A DNA stretch of 64,000 bases, from positions 1,736,001 to 1,800,000 of the forward strand of contig JABYQN010000008.1 in the NCBI GenBank assembly GCA_022606135.1, read 5' to 3'. This document shows, in pieces, positions 40,666 to 52,093 of the stretch. Every line of letters begins with the position of its first letter. Positions within the stretch are counted from its first letter, which is position 1. This DNA comes from Fomes fomentarius (lineage: Eukaryota > Basidiomycota > Agaricomycetes > Polyporales > Polyporaceae). The position numbers and the translations under genes are program-made. The notes beneath the pieces are model-generated. The model was not told the DNA's origin and made no database searches. It saw only the letters and a list, made by a program, of their open reading frames with translations.

Positions 40666-42356
40666 TCAGCCGTGTCTATACTTTCGCAGTTCTGGGTCCT
40701 TGAGCAGTCTCTCCATCACGTCCGCTTTCAGGTGCACGGACAAGCATACCGGTTCATTGTACCAACGCCCGCTCCCACCAGTTTTCTCCGAACTAACCAC
40801 AGTCGGAGGACCAGCCTCCATGACATGGATGCATCCGTCCATGCTCGGCATGACCGCGTCGACATATCTAGGCGGTGTTCCTCCACCAAAGTCGACCCCG
40901 TAGGCATCCAGGTTTTGCCACGATGTTACGATCGAGTGTCGCTCTCCAAGGAAGGCACGCCAAATGCGCTGTGGGTTGATCTCGTATGCCATCTGATGCA
41001 ACAGCGCAGATATCGCGTCCGGGGTGAACTGCGACAACGCAACACGGATTCCAGATGCAGCGGGGGCCAAGGAGGAGGCGATCTGTTCGCCCGTCAGTGA
41101 GACACGGGCAAGGGTGATGGGAGACCCAAGGAACGCGTCAGGGAGGGGAGGAGAGAGTCGTGAGCGGACACCAATGGTGACTGCAAGGTTGACAAGTCCC
41201 TGATCATGTTCCATCCCGCGGGCGCGGATGATGAGTCGCCAGACGAACGCTACCAGCGCGTCGAGGCGGGAGAAACGCGGCGCCGCAGAGCCAGAGGAAG
41301 AATCCTGCTGCTGCTGGCGAGTTGCGTCCTCGTATATACGCTGGACCTCCCCCGGCGAAAAATAGAGGAGGTAGTGTGCGACGGGCGCGAAGACGTCCCA
41401 GGTAGACCAAGGCGCGGCGTCGCCTGGTGGCCCGAGGTCTGTGCCTTTGAGCTCCTCTGGGACCTTGGTTGCGCCAAGCATGATCTCGGGGCAGCCGTCT
41501 GCGGACAACCACCAGTCGTAGCGGACCATCGGGAGTGTATTCTCGATGCTCACGAGTGTAGGGTCCGGTGCGGGGCCCTTAATATCTCCTGCAGCGGCAT
41601 TGTCGACGAGAGTAGGGTCAAACATTGGGTTGAGCTCCGGCAGTGGGCTATGAGAGAGCACAGCACGGTGGACGGCTCCCCAGTCCTTTACGAACTGGAA
41701 CATGGCAGTTGCGTCTGCGATGCAATGCACGATTCTGAGCCCGATGCTCAACCCGCCGCACGCGAAGGTCGTCAATTGGACGGAGACACAGTGGCGCCCC
41801 TCGTACTCATCTGTGTTGTGCAACGCGAGAGACGTCGGGGAGAGGAGTTGGTGGGAAGGGAATGAATCCGCGAACCACGCGCCGCTGGAAATGCGCGCGG
41901 CGCTGTCTGGAATGAGCGATGCGAGTGTGCTCGAGCAACGCGCCTCGATGAGCTCGATCCCTGGGTCCTCTAATGAGCCATAAGTGACTGCGACACGCCC
42001 ATGACGCTGCCCGTTAGCGGGGTCGTGCGGGATCCAAAGCAGCTGGCCGGCCCATTGTGGATATGAGTGGAGCGTGGACTGAAGGGAAATGATAAGCGCT
42101 GGGCGGGAGAACGCTCGCAATCCATTGTTTCCTCCAGCTGGGCCGTCGAAGTACCATACGGCACTGGTCAAGGCGTACCGTACGACAGAATTATCGAGAA
42201 TGGACAACGGTGCTGTGCGAGCAGAGCTTTGCAGTGGAAGCGTTGGTCGCAAGCGTGCCCGGGAGATCTCCAGTACGACATCTGTGCGAGCAGGTGTAGA
42301 GCGGTCGTCATGCAATGTCATGAGGCAGTATGTACCCACATACCTTGAGGTGACAT
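40666..42356 (-). CDS. BAHD-family acyltransferase (BAHD2)
   Basis: A 13-nt first exon (42356-42344, MSPQ plus one base) joins by GTATGT...ACAG to 42281-40666, giving 542 aa. Sequence is very close to BAHD1 throughout: YALTSAVWYFD, LTTFACGGLSIGLRIV, HCIADA as HxxxD, SHYLLYFSP-like LLYFSPGEVQRIYEDA and YGVDFGGGTPPRYVDAV near the end. The Gln run of BAHD1 is shorter (QQQQ). It is intact, unlike its unit-1 counterpart. A TATATAATC box lies about 120 bp upstream on the - strand. The acceptor substrate cannot be inferred. Confidence 0.82.
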
Positions 42357-42909
42357 ATTGTTGAGGATGATAGTCCATCCTCCAAGCTTAAAGGCCGAGA
42401 CCTTTTGGAGTGGTACGGCTGACTGTGACTCACGTCGGTTAATTGAGTCGGGCCCGCGGGCTGCTCATGACGTGATTATATACTCACCCTCCATGTGAAG
42501 GATCCAGCCGCTTGCAAGATAGACCGAGCGCAGCCATACCGGAGATTGCCCGGTGACCAGTGAGTGACAAAAAATCTACATGTACAGACGAGATTTCAAG
42601 CGCTTACTTGTAAATAATCAGATCCATTCATCGAGGGGCTGGCAGTGCCACCAGATTCCATTAGTCTGCGACTCGTCACTCTCTAGTGTGTGGCTAAAAG
42701 TACATGGGATGGGCTATTGTTACAAAAGTACAACATCGTACAACATGCGTGATCCTTCCGATACAAATCATGGTTCATGTGAACGAAACGGCGGTGAGCT
42801 CAGAGTTCTGACCTCCAAGCAGCTGACCATCGCGGAATCGGACCTTTCCAGTCCGTTGAAGTCTGCATGCCTCCGACTGAGCCGAGCAGTGTAGTAGTAG
42901 TCCCAGCTC
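42357..42909. other. promoter region of BAHD2 and intergenic
   Basis: GTATATAATC on the - strand near 42475-42484 is the likely TATA box of BAHD2. No gene is recognised in the rest. Confidence 0.5.
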
Positions 42910-45682
42910 CTAAGACTCAACCGAGGCTGCAGTTCCTTCCGAGCGCAGCGGCGCAAAAAACGACAGCGATAGCGGAGAGAGCGCTTGGCTAGCAGGACTC
43001 CGCACGTCGAACCGCGCCCCGCGTCTCCAGCTAGCAGGCGAGCCCACCCTTCCCAGCCCAGGCGTGCCGCGTCTCGACAAAGGCTCGGGATATATCACGC
43101 CTGCGGGTACCGGAGCCTCGGTGTACCGCCCCGAACGCGGGCTGCTGCTGCGACTGCCGCTGCCGCTACCGCTGCTGCGTGGAGGGATCGGCAGCACCTC
43201 CTCTTGGCGGGTCGGCAGTGGGTTGTCGTATGGGATGGGGATGCTGTCCTGTGACGGCATGTACAGAGGGTTGCTGGGTGGTGGTACAATCGGCACAGTC
43301 GTCTTCGAAGGGATGGGTAGTGGATTGCTTGGTGGTGGGATGGGGACGGGTGTGTTGGATGGAACTGGGATGATGGGGTTGGACGGGATAGGAATGGGCG
43401 CATTGGAGGGCACCGGGATTGGGTTGGCGGTGGAAAAGGGCCCGCTCTGTATCGGGGGAGTCAATGGGACAAACCCAGGAGGGAACTGACCGGTCGACAG
43501 AGGAACCATCGGGGAGTCGGTGAAAGGTGGCATCCATTGGTCGGCCGGGACTGTTGGAGGGTATCCTGGAATTTCTGTGCGCATGACGATAATGTTGTCC
43601 GTTGACGGTGCTGTTGGAAGAGCCTGGATATTATGCTGCTCCGGGCTGAGGAAATGCGGGTGTGTGATTGTCGTCTTCGCAGAAGAACGACTCGTAGAAG
43701 GAGTAGACTGGAGCCCATGATACGTCAGCACTCGCCTTCAAATGATCCAGACGAGAGGATACACTCACAGGAGATTCAATAATGATATCCGGAATCAAAT
43801 GGGGTGGCATCACTGGCGGCGTGTCCCTATCGCGCTCCCTATCCCTGCTCGACTTGTTGCGATACCTCCTCTTGAACAGCTTCTCGATCGGACTCATCGG
43901 CGACGCAGGCGCTTCCTGCCGTACAGACAACCTGCCAGCACTATTCTGACGTTCAGGCGGCGGTGGACGTACAGGTGCCGGCAGGTCCTCTCTCGGACGC
44001 GGTCCGCGCGGCGATCCGACCTGCCGCTTGAAACACCAAAAGTCCGAGAGTCACCGCATCACCCCAACCCCACGAGCCATGAACAACCACCGCAGCATGT
44101 CAAGTCAGCTCAGGCGCGTCGCAGAATATGCCGGATGCGACGTACGTCACCGTCTCTCGCTCTCCCCGACGTCGACACGCGCAAGTTGCCCCTTGGGGCG
44201 CCTACAAGGTCGAACTGGGAGATCGTCGTCGACGCCTTCGATTGGGGCGACATGGGCTTGCTCGCACTTGACCGCGTGCGCGGGACTCCTTCTGACGGGA
44301 CACTTGAGGAGGAGTAGGCGTAAATGCGTCCGCGGGCGTCAGGATCGGGGGCACTAGATGTGCTCGCTTGTGAAGGTTGTACTGGGTGCATCACCGGGGC
44401 GGGGGCAGGCGGGGGCTCGGCGGGAGTGATTGGACGCGATAGTTCATGAGGAGGCGGGAGGTAGATTTGTTCCTCTCTGTCAGCGTAAGGGATGTAACCG
44501 TCTGGCGGGATGTCAACCGGAGGGTGCACGGGAGATGGGGCGGGCTCGTGGATCGGTATGGGTGCAAACACGCTTTCGCCATTGTCCAGCGAGCGGGGGC
44601 GGGATGCGGCACCGGCATTCCGACAGGCGTGCCTTCCCGCGAGTGTGAAGGTGACGGGGATTGATGGGCGTCACGATTGTAGGGACGGGTAGAGTTTGGG
44701 CATGATGTGCAGTGTCGGAAACATGGGGTCGTTGGCTCGTTCTTGACGTATTACTGAATCTGCTCGGATCGCTTGAGTTAAATGGACGTGGGGTTGGGTT
44801 GGAGAAGTCTCGGCAGACGTACCTGGATGGCGACCGCCTGGGTGGGGGTGTTACCCTGCCGTTTGAGAGGGTAGACAGGCCTGGGGTTTGACTGCGATAC
44901 TCAGGAGCAGGGGTCCTTACACGTATTTCCGCAGGTCCTGGGGTGTGACTGCGGTACTGCCCGGGCACGATGCGTGGTGGCTCTTCCTCGTCGGGCACCT
45001 CCTCCACTGTCGGCATCGCATACGTTCGTTCTCTAGGCTCTTCCTCCTCAGTGGCCTCTTGGTACCCAATCTCCTTCCCCTGATTGAGTCCCTCCAGATA
45101 GCCCTGCTCCCTACCTTCCTGCCGTGCCCGCTCTACTAGCTGTTGCTCTCGATACCTCCTCGCGGTGGAACGCGCACGGGCCGCCTCCGCCTCTGCCTCC
45201 AACTTCTGCTGCTCCAGCTCACCAATGAGCTCATTCGCCCTCGTGATCTCGCGCTGCGCATCCTCCAGACGATACTTGTAAAGCGTGAGCTCCTCCTTCG
45301 CCCGCGACGCTTCGGCCTGCGCGAGCATCGTCGCCTCATGTGCGCCACGAAGCTTGCGGAGAACCTCAAGCACGCGGCGCTCCGCGTCATCGGCCCTCCT
45401 TTTCTCGTTCTCCATGCGTTCGGTCATGACGCCGAGCGCGGTGCGCAGGCTCCTGCTATCGTGGTGGTCCCGGGGCATGAGGTGCGAGAAAAGTTTAGAC
45501 GTGGCGCCAGGGAGGATGCTCTCGTGCGAGTCGCGGTCTCGCTCGACGCGCGCGGTGCGGCGGAGCGGGGTTTGTGAGAGAGCGGACGAGGCGGAGGAGC
45601 GAGTGCGAGACAGCCCACTGCTTCCTGAGCGCGAGGGCTGGCTGCTGCTGCCAGAGGAGGACGCGGTGTTTGGAGAGTCCAT
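42910..45682 (-). CDS. coiled-coil protein with Pro-rich repeat tail, 800 aa, unknown function
   Basis: Exons 45682-44823, 44632-44146, 44026-43769 and 43707-42910 all close in frame with GT-AG introns, although the 44632 acceptor is the least certain. The N-terminus is Ser-rich with RTRSSAS and LRRTARVERDRDS motifs. Then comes a coiled coil of about 130 residues (ERMENEKRRADDAERRVLEV, LYKYRLEDAQREITRANELI) and a Gln/Glu/Gly segment (GREQGYLEGLNQGKEIGYQE). The middle is Pro/Ser-rich and contains SPIEKLFKRRYRNKSSRDR. The tail holds repeats of the type PIPVPSN/IPIPSNP/VPIPPPSNPL. The layout suggests a disordered scaffold. No family recognised. Confidence 0.65.
43245..43480 (-). repeat. coding repeat: P-S-N / I-P-x-P units
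   Basis: Degenerate units encoding PIPVPSNAPIPIPSNP and VPIPPPSNPLPIPSK recur across about 230 bp near the C-terminus of the coiled-coil protein. Confidence 0.7.
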
Positions 45683-46155
45683 GTGCGGAAAAGGGTACTC
45701 GCGGCTGCGGCACCGAGTGCGTATGTGTATGAGCACAAGCACGAGGCGGCACAAGGGCGTGACAGCAAACGCACGTACCGGCTGGCTTCATCAAGGACCC
45801 GAGACATGGAGGATTGATATGTTGTGACAAACGGTGGCGGACGCGTACGGCTGAGCTAGAGGAGGGGGAAGAGAGCGCGGGAGGAGGCATGTAGGGCGGA
45901 GAGGGGAGGCGGCGTGGCCATCGCGAACTTGTAGATGAAGAGAGAGAGCGAGTGAGGGATCGGCCGCTTCTTTGTGCGAACCTACGCCGCAAAATGGTGT
46001 GGTGACCCCAGTAGGCGTTGAAGAGGCGTGTTTTCCGCCCCACCAATCGAGCGTGGACAACACGTGTAGATCGATGTGGTATATCGAGCGCGCCATAGTC
46101 GGGCGGCGGCAACTGACCGTGCTCTATTACAACGCCCTGTTATCGGAGCACAGTC
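45683..46155. other. intergenic, promoter of the coiled-coil protein gene
   Basis: Frames here are shadows in GC-rich sequence; no gene recognised. Confidence 0.45.
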
Positions 46156-46611
46156 TCAGTAAAGAACAAGGTTACAACTGATAATAGTCCGACACTGCGG
46201 TATCGAACTGAACCCGTGATGTCTGCTCGAGGCTCCGTGGGACATCCTTCCGCGCCAGATTAGCTTCGCAGACGCGTCGAGATCAACTGCAATGCACTTA
46301 ACGTTGTAACGGTCAGAGCCCTCTACGTACGTGCTGCCCCGTGGGGCGTCGTCGCTGATCACGAAGAGCAAAGAGACTCAGAGGTACGGAGATTAGGGCA
46401 CTACTCGTTTATACCCCATCGTATTTCCTGCCTGAACTTTCAGGAGAAGATCGGGGCGCGCACCTGCGTAGATGGATCGGACCTTATACGACGCTGGGTA
46501 TGCTCCGTTGTGTGGGCTCCTCCCGGGCTTCCAGGGCTTCCATGGCTGCCACCGTGGTCGACGGTCGTCACTGGCGAGGTCATCAGGATCATCTGCGTAC
46601 CTGTTGACCAA
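46156..46611 (-). CDS. possible small two-exon gene, unrecognised
   Basis: Two - strand stretches look coding and can be joined from a GTATAA donor to a TCAG acceptor in phase 2. The first is RWQPWKPWKPGRSPHNGAYP with YKVRSIYAGARPDLLLKVQ. The second is DDAPRGSTYVEGSDRYNVKC with VDLDASAKLIWRG. The joined product is roughly 130-150 residues. No ATG is seen at the 5' end, so an upstream exon is missing or the gene is decayed. No family recognised. Confidence 0.3.
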
Positions 46612-48058
46612 CAGGTGAGTCAGAATAATTGCTGCCCGTCATTGAATGATACGTACGTGGCGTCTTGGTTTCAGTAGCATATTTGTGCATAACCGAACCG
46701 TCGCGTCAGCTGGTTCGACTCCGGAGGAGGCTCTCCGAGGCGAGACTGCAGGACCGACCATCTCAGATTCGCACATTTCTCACGCAAGATCTTCACGGAT
46801 GTAGAGTGATCCTAGCGATGCCTGTGCTACTAATATGTATACCTGTTCCAAGAGGACGAGAGCCATAATGTGCATATATGGCAGTGCCAAGACACTGTAA
46901 GCCTCGAGAAAACACGTCAAGGAGCTCGGAAGGCGAAGATAAAATGAAATTACCAGGCTGTTGGACTTACCCTAACAAGAAGTCTTATATTTTCAACTCC
47001 TTCGTGCTCATGTTTCAAGCACTGGAAGCGATAGAAGAAATTTGTTGCGATGTTGTCGTCGGCCGAACATCACGGCGGAGAGCTGTTAGGCGCCAATCCT
47101 GTTCCACCGGCGGCGTCTATGTACCTCTACTTGTGACGGTGACCTAGCTCTACGTCCAGTCCACTGGCACCTCCGAGTCCACCTATCCTCCACTCACCTT
47201 CTCAACTCGCCCAACACATTACCTTGCATGCGCACCTGCGCGACACTATCAGCGTGCGGAAACGGTGTATACACGCTGCGTCTAAATATCCTGGCACTGT
47301 CCTTCAATACTTGGTAGCATTCGTTCATTTCGGCTTGTAAGGACTTTTTGTGACTGCACTATGTATCAACTATCCTTTGCTTTAACCTTGCGTTGTGCAC
47401 CTGCGATCTACGTATTCGCCCTGGCCGATCCGGGAGGATACCTCTTCTAGTGGCCTTTGATTGACACAAACCTATGGCTATAATATGCTATCGTTAGTTT
47501 GTCGTTGCTCAAATCTCACTGCTCCGGGTCACCTTATCCTACGCACTTGTCGTTCGGGCTCTCTGACACATACGCGGTGGCAGTTCTTGACTGTTGACTC
47601 TGACATGCTACTTCCACGGATCCGCGAGGTTGCACCGCTCGATCCACATTGACGCAGTGCTTGCTCTCGGTGCCGATGATCATGTTGCGATTGTATCATG
47701 CTGTATCTCAATCCACCTCAAGGCTGGCGAAGCACTATCCAAGAACTTCCGTGTGCCGTGTGGAAGAACGAAGATGGTGTACAACTACTTCGTACTTGAC
47801 ATCTTCGATATGTCAAAGGTGAACAGCTCTGATAACCCATGTTGATCACTACATGCTCTAGGAGATCATCATCATAATCTGACTATCAGAAGACCAGTGC
47901 AGGTCCAGACATGGGGGACCACATATCAAGAAGCGCCATGGCTGTGAGCCCAATACGGTATCTGACTGAACCTTATACATGTCGAGGCTGTAGCTGTCAG
48001 CGACATTCGAACCCTTTTCGAAGGATTCTATGCCACTCAGCGGGCGGCCGCACTTGAT
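46612..48058. other. intergenic
   Basis: About 1.4 kb without a credible gene. The part 47200-47540 is C/T-rich on the + strand, like the sequence after the small secreted gene at 18809, and could be transcribed untranslated sequence. Confidence 0.45.
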
Positions 48059-48066
48059 TTATATAC
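48059..48066 (+). promoter_or_regulatory. TATA box of the AAA ATPase gene
   Basis: TTTATATA lies 55-60 bp before the ATG at 48120. The ATG at 48075 is only about 10 bp from it and would precede the expected transcription start, so the downstream ATG was chosen. Confidence 0.55.
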
Positions 48067-48119
48067 CACTATGAATGACAGTGCGTTCGCGGACCCCTTT
48101 ACTTCCCAGTCTCTCAGGT

Positions 48120-50833
48120 ATGCGTCGCCTCCTCTCCCAATCTCGCTCTTCGCGGTTTTCCTTCAATGGGCAAACGCCCGAGAAGAACGCCCAAGAGAAA
48201 GCACCTCTCCATGCTGCGGACGCCAGTGATGATGCAGACACGACCACAACTGCGACCGCTCAGCCCGCGACCCCACTCGCTCCTCCGAATCTGAAGGTGA
48301 AGCGCGTCGACCATTACTGGAGCACCTGGGCGAAGAGCTGGAAGTACAGAAATACAGGCTCAGGAGTCATTGCTGAGGCTGTGCGTCCTGTTGGCAACGG
48401 CACCGACAGCGATCCTTGGGAAAGGTTCTGCTTCGTGGTCGTCCGCAAGTTCCCTGATCCGAACAGGCAGGCGAAGGAGGGCGACTTCACCTTCCAGATC
48501 GTCCTGAAGAGTCCATATCTGCTCAAGGCATGCAAGGATGTTATCGGCCAAGTGCCAGGTATCTCGTGGACTGCGGAACCGCTTGAGGTGCCTCTCGCCC
48601 TCCTCTCTGCATATACCACTTGTTGACCTCTCGTGCGCTCTAGCTTGACCCGCATTTATTGATTGCGTTCTTCCCGCAATTTGAGCAATACGAGAAGGAG
48701 CTCCGTCTCAAGGACCAGGAACGCACACAGGAGGAAAAACACATACTCCAGACTGTCAGTGTGCTGCTCGAGTACTTGCGCAAGGACTACCGCGCCACGC
48801 TCGCGAAGATTGCGAACCTCACTGCTCACGGAGAGATCACGTTTGACCTGCTCTATGCTATCCTCGTCCCGCGCACCATTCTCGTCACCGAGTGCCCTAT
48901 CACTGGGGAGCCACGCGCACTTCAGCTGCTATCCGCAACGAGGCTTGAGGCTGGAATGTGCTCGATGTACACTCTACTCTGTGAGAGCATAGACTCGACA
49001 GCAGAGGGCGCGCATCCCGGGAAAGCCAACGATAATACCCAGTCTCCGTCTACCACTAGGGACCGGCTCACCCATCTGCGTCGCGCCGCGCGACGCGGTA
49101 CCGCAGGGAGCAGTGGCAGCGCCGCGCAGTCTGCGCCTCAGGCGGCTAGATCGTTCGGTCGCGTCCAAAGCAGGGTCGTTATCATGTCGTTCATGGGAAC
49201 AGAAAAGATCAACTCGCTCGAGGCGTTCCCGATTCGCTACCACCGTGACCCGGAGGGTCTGAAGGCTGCGCTTCTGGAGCGCGGGCGCAAGTGGGCGTCG
49301 TTGAAAGGAATTCATCACGTGCACTACAAGGGCACGGCTGCGCTTGTGCTCTCCAGCGCCATGGGCAAGAAAGTCATCAAATATAATGTGAGTCTCTAGC
49401 GGGAGCGAGCTGTGGATGTATATTGAACCAAGTCTGGGGTCAGGTGAACTCGCGGATTATGATTGACAGAGGTGCGCATTTCGGGTGCACTTAGCATGCT
49501 TTCCGTGTTGACAGTGGGAGCGATGAACAGGCAACTTCATCAGGTTGAATCCAAATTACCAGATGCCTACTGCGAGCGGTGATAACAACACGCAGGAACA
49601 GCAATATGACCCATATGGCTGGGTACAAGAAGGTGCGTCGGCTGCTCTGGCCTGTGTGTGTCCGAGCTTTAACGAACAACTTGGTATAATATATACAGAT
49701 ACACCTCAACAAACCGACAGCATTCCGACGCTTGAGGTACGAAACCGGCATCCGGAAGGAGAGATTCCGCTGAAGGAGGAAGAACTCATCCTCGCATCGC
49801 CCATCCTCTACGGGTTCAGTCTCTCAGATAAGATTTGGCGTACGTCTTCGAGTTTCTGCGCCCTGTGCCTATGTGCTGACTATGGCCCTCTCGCTGCCCA
49901 ACACATGGGCAGTTGAATTCAATGTCGAGAACATCCGGCCCATCGAATGGAACGAAGAGTCGTTCGATGGGCTCGTGCTCGCGGCGGATCGCAAGAACCT
50001 TCTCCGCTCGCTCGTCGACGCGCACAACGCCGACCTTGGATTCGATGACTTCGTGCAAGGCAAGGGCCAAGGGCTCATCATCAACTTATTCGGCCCGCCT
50101 GGCGTTGGGAAGACACTCTCCGCAGAGGCGACGAGTGAGCACGTACATCGCCCGTTGTACGTTGTCGGTGGAGGAGACCTGGGCACCAAGGCCTCTGAAC
50201 TTGACTCCTCGCTTGAGCGTGTGTTCGATATCGCTACGAGTTGGAAGGCCATCGTTCTCATTGATGAGGTGGGCTTTGTCTATCCCGATCGTCCATCCAA
50301 TGCGTTCTGACTTCGTACCCAGGCAGACGTGTTCCTTGAACGCCGGTCTCTGCATGATCTCGAGCGCAATGCCATGGTCGCTGTCTTGTACGGCATCTTT
50401 TTACCTATACCAGCGGGGAACCATGGCCACTGACCAGTCCTATCTATCCCATCCATATCGCAGCCTTCGCCACGTCGAGTACTACCGGGGCATCCTCTTC
50501 CTCACGACGAACCGGATCACCGCCTTCGACGAGGCCTTCCTCTCACGTATCCACGTCGCGCTTCACTTTGGCGAGCTTTCCGCGTCCGCCAAGGCGCAAG
50601 TCTGGCGCGCCTTCCTCCGCAAGGCAGGCGTGTCCGAGGAGGACCTCGGCGAGGAGCTCGTGCAGCGGCTCGCGCAGCGCGACATCAACGGCCGTCAGAT
50701 CAAGAACGCGTGCCGCACGGCCCAGTCACTCGCCCTCAGCCGTGGGCAGAAGCTTGGGTTCGCCCATCTTGCGGAGACCTTGGACGCGATGGAGGAGTTC
50801 ACGGTGGAATTTGCTGCTTTGGGGAGAGCGTGA
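48120..50833 (+). CDS. AAA ATPase with N-terminal DUF7025-type region
   Basis: Seven exons (48120-48587, 48644-49387, 49444-49484, 49544-49839, 49913-50268, 50323-50387, 50464-50833) join in frame to 779 aa. The N-terminal half has the features of the fungal DUF7025 region: SPYLLKACKDVIGQVPGISW, LDPHLLIAFFPQFEQYEKEL, LLYAILVPRTILVTE, YKGTAAL and NSRIMIDR. The C-terminal AAA module has Walker A GPPGVGKTLSAEA, Walker B AIVLIDEADVFLE, sensor-1 ILFLTTNRI and the helical lid INGRQIKNACRTAQSLA. An Ala/Ser/Gly-rich stretch near the middle interrupts the N-terminal region. Such proteins are abundant in filamentous fungi with largely unknown roles; ATP-driven remodelling is the general function. All ATPase residues visible are intact. 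Confidence 0.85.
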
Positions 50834-51270
50834 GCATGTTGTGGTGCGCAATGTAGATGGATACTTGATGGCTCAATCAGATTGCTCGTCATGATAGGCT
50901 GACACGGAGTTGCATACTCAGATACACGTAGGACATCACAACATCGGATCTTTGACCTCTGGCAACCTTGGTACGATCGCTGGGTTTCAATCAATGAGTG
51001 GCCGACGATGGCATACTCATCGGAGTCCATCCTCAAATGCCAGTGCATAGGACTCGAATGCGAGGGGAACGATTTTGGTCTATCATACTTAGTGTACCCT
51101 CCGACCACTCGATTAAATCGGAAAGGAGTGAATCGGAAAGGAGTGAAGAATGACTCCTTAGGTAGATTTGGAGCCTGAAGGCGAATGGGCTTATCAGAAC
51201 ATGGCACCTGCACGTCACGGTAGACTCCCTCGTTAATACGTATTGTTACGCAGAAGTAGCAACTCCATAT
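50834..51270. other. intergenic
   Basis: No gene. A short direct repeat GAATCGGAAAGGAGTGAA/TCGGAAAGGAGTGAAT lies at about 51117-51148. Confidence 0.5.
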
Positions 51271-51350
51271 GGCACTATAGTGTAGTGGCTATCACTTGGG
51301 ATTCTGATTGTCACTTTCCCAAAACCCAGGTTCGATCCCTGGTAGTGCCT
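51271..51350 (+). tRNA. tRNA-Gln(CTG) with 8-nt intron
   Basis: The acceptor stem GGCACTA pairs with TAGTGCC, the anticodon stem TGGGA with TCCCA, and the T arm is CCAGG-TTCGATC-CCTGG. The anticodon CTG is at 51304-51306. An 8-nt insert follows one base after it, at the canonical intron position. CTG reads glutamine codon CAG. Confidence 0.88.
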
Positions 51351-52093
51351 TAGTGACTATGCAGGATCAGTTTTGCGGAGTTTTTGCGTTGGGAGACCAG
51401 GGCAATTGACGGTGATGAGATTGACGGTGATGAGATGGACGCGAATGGGGGACTTCAACTCAGAACGTGTCAGACGTTTAAGCATCGTGAAATTCTTGTT
51501 GTCATGCACTACATAGTATATCATCAGGACCATTGCCCAGTGGCCGAGCTAACATTAACGTTGTTGTTCAACTCCACCAGACCGCGTGGCTCCTGGGATT
51601 GTGGTGTATTAGGGAGGATGAGTAATCATGGACTGACGGGCGAGCCTGAGTAACAGAACTCATTCAGTGCAAAGTCTGACTGTTTCCATAGGCTACTGGT
51701 ATTTTGATTTCATCGGTCTTCGGCTTGAACTCGCAAGAACTACAGACGATCTCTCGTATACTAATAGGAGCAAAGTGTTTGCTTTATCACAGTATCATTG
51801 TCATTCTAACAAGACCTAGGGGACGATGTGCCTTCCATTGCTAATCGTTCGGGTTGCGTGCGTTGATGCATGATAGAGAGAGAGCGCGTCGCTGGCAAGT
51901 AACCAACGTTGCTCCGTGCCAGGCAAGGCTGCCAAGGGGCTACCCGTCATCTTTTGGCTTGGCGGCGTCGTTTGCGCACACCGACTACCGACGCACGTTC
52001 GCTCTTCCTCACATCGCTCTCCCTTCAAAAGCGAGACAGGATGGGCGTCGTAAAGGACAGGTTCCAGCTCTCTGCTCATCGAACACCGTCGAC
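51351..52093. other. intergenic, promoter of the phosphatase
   Basis: No gene recognised. Two near-identical GATTGACGGTGATGAGAT units abut at 51406-51440. Confidence 0.5.

Larger units (their letters stand above)
38095..41345. repeat. tandem segmental duplication, unit 2
   Basis: Matches unit 1 (34130-37400) with an offset of about 3.97 kb at the EEP genes. It contains EEP2 and the 3' half of BAHD2. Confidence 0.85.

Noticed and set aside
34130..41345. Duplication units considered as LTRs of a retrotransposon
   Set aside because: The repeated DNA contains genes with introns, there is no reverse transcriptase or integrase frame between them and no primer-binding site; a tandem segmental duplication fits better.
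45495..46112. Arg/Ser/Pro-rich - strand frame upstream of the coiled-coil gene
   Set aside because: Overlaps the first exon in another frame and has low complexity; no ATG-linked motif.
46160..46260. Possible - strand tRNA (GGTTCAGTTCGATACC resembles a T arm)
   Set aside because: No acceptor stem or anticodon arm can be paired around it, and the same bases read as a coding-like frame.
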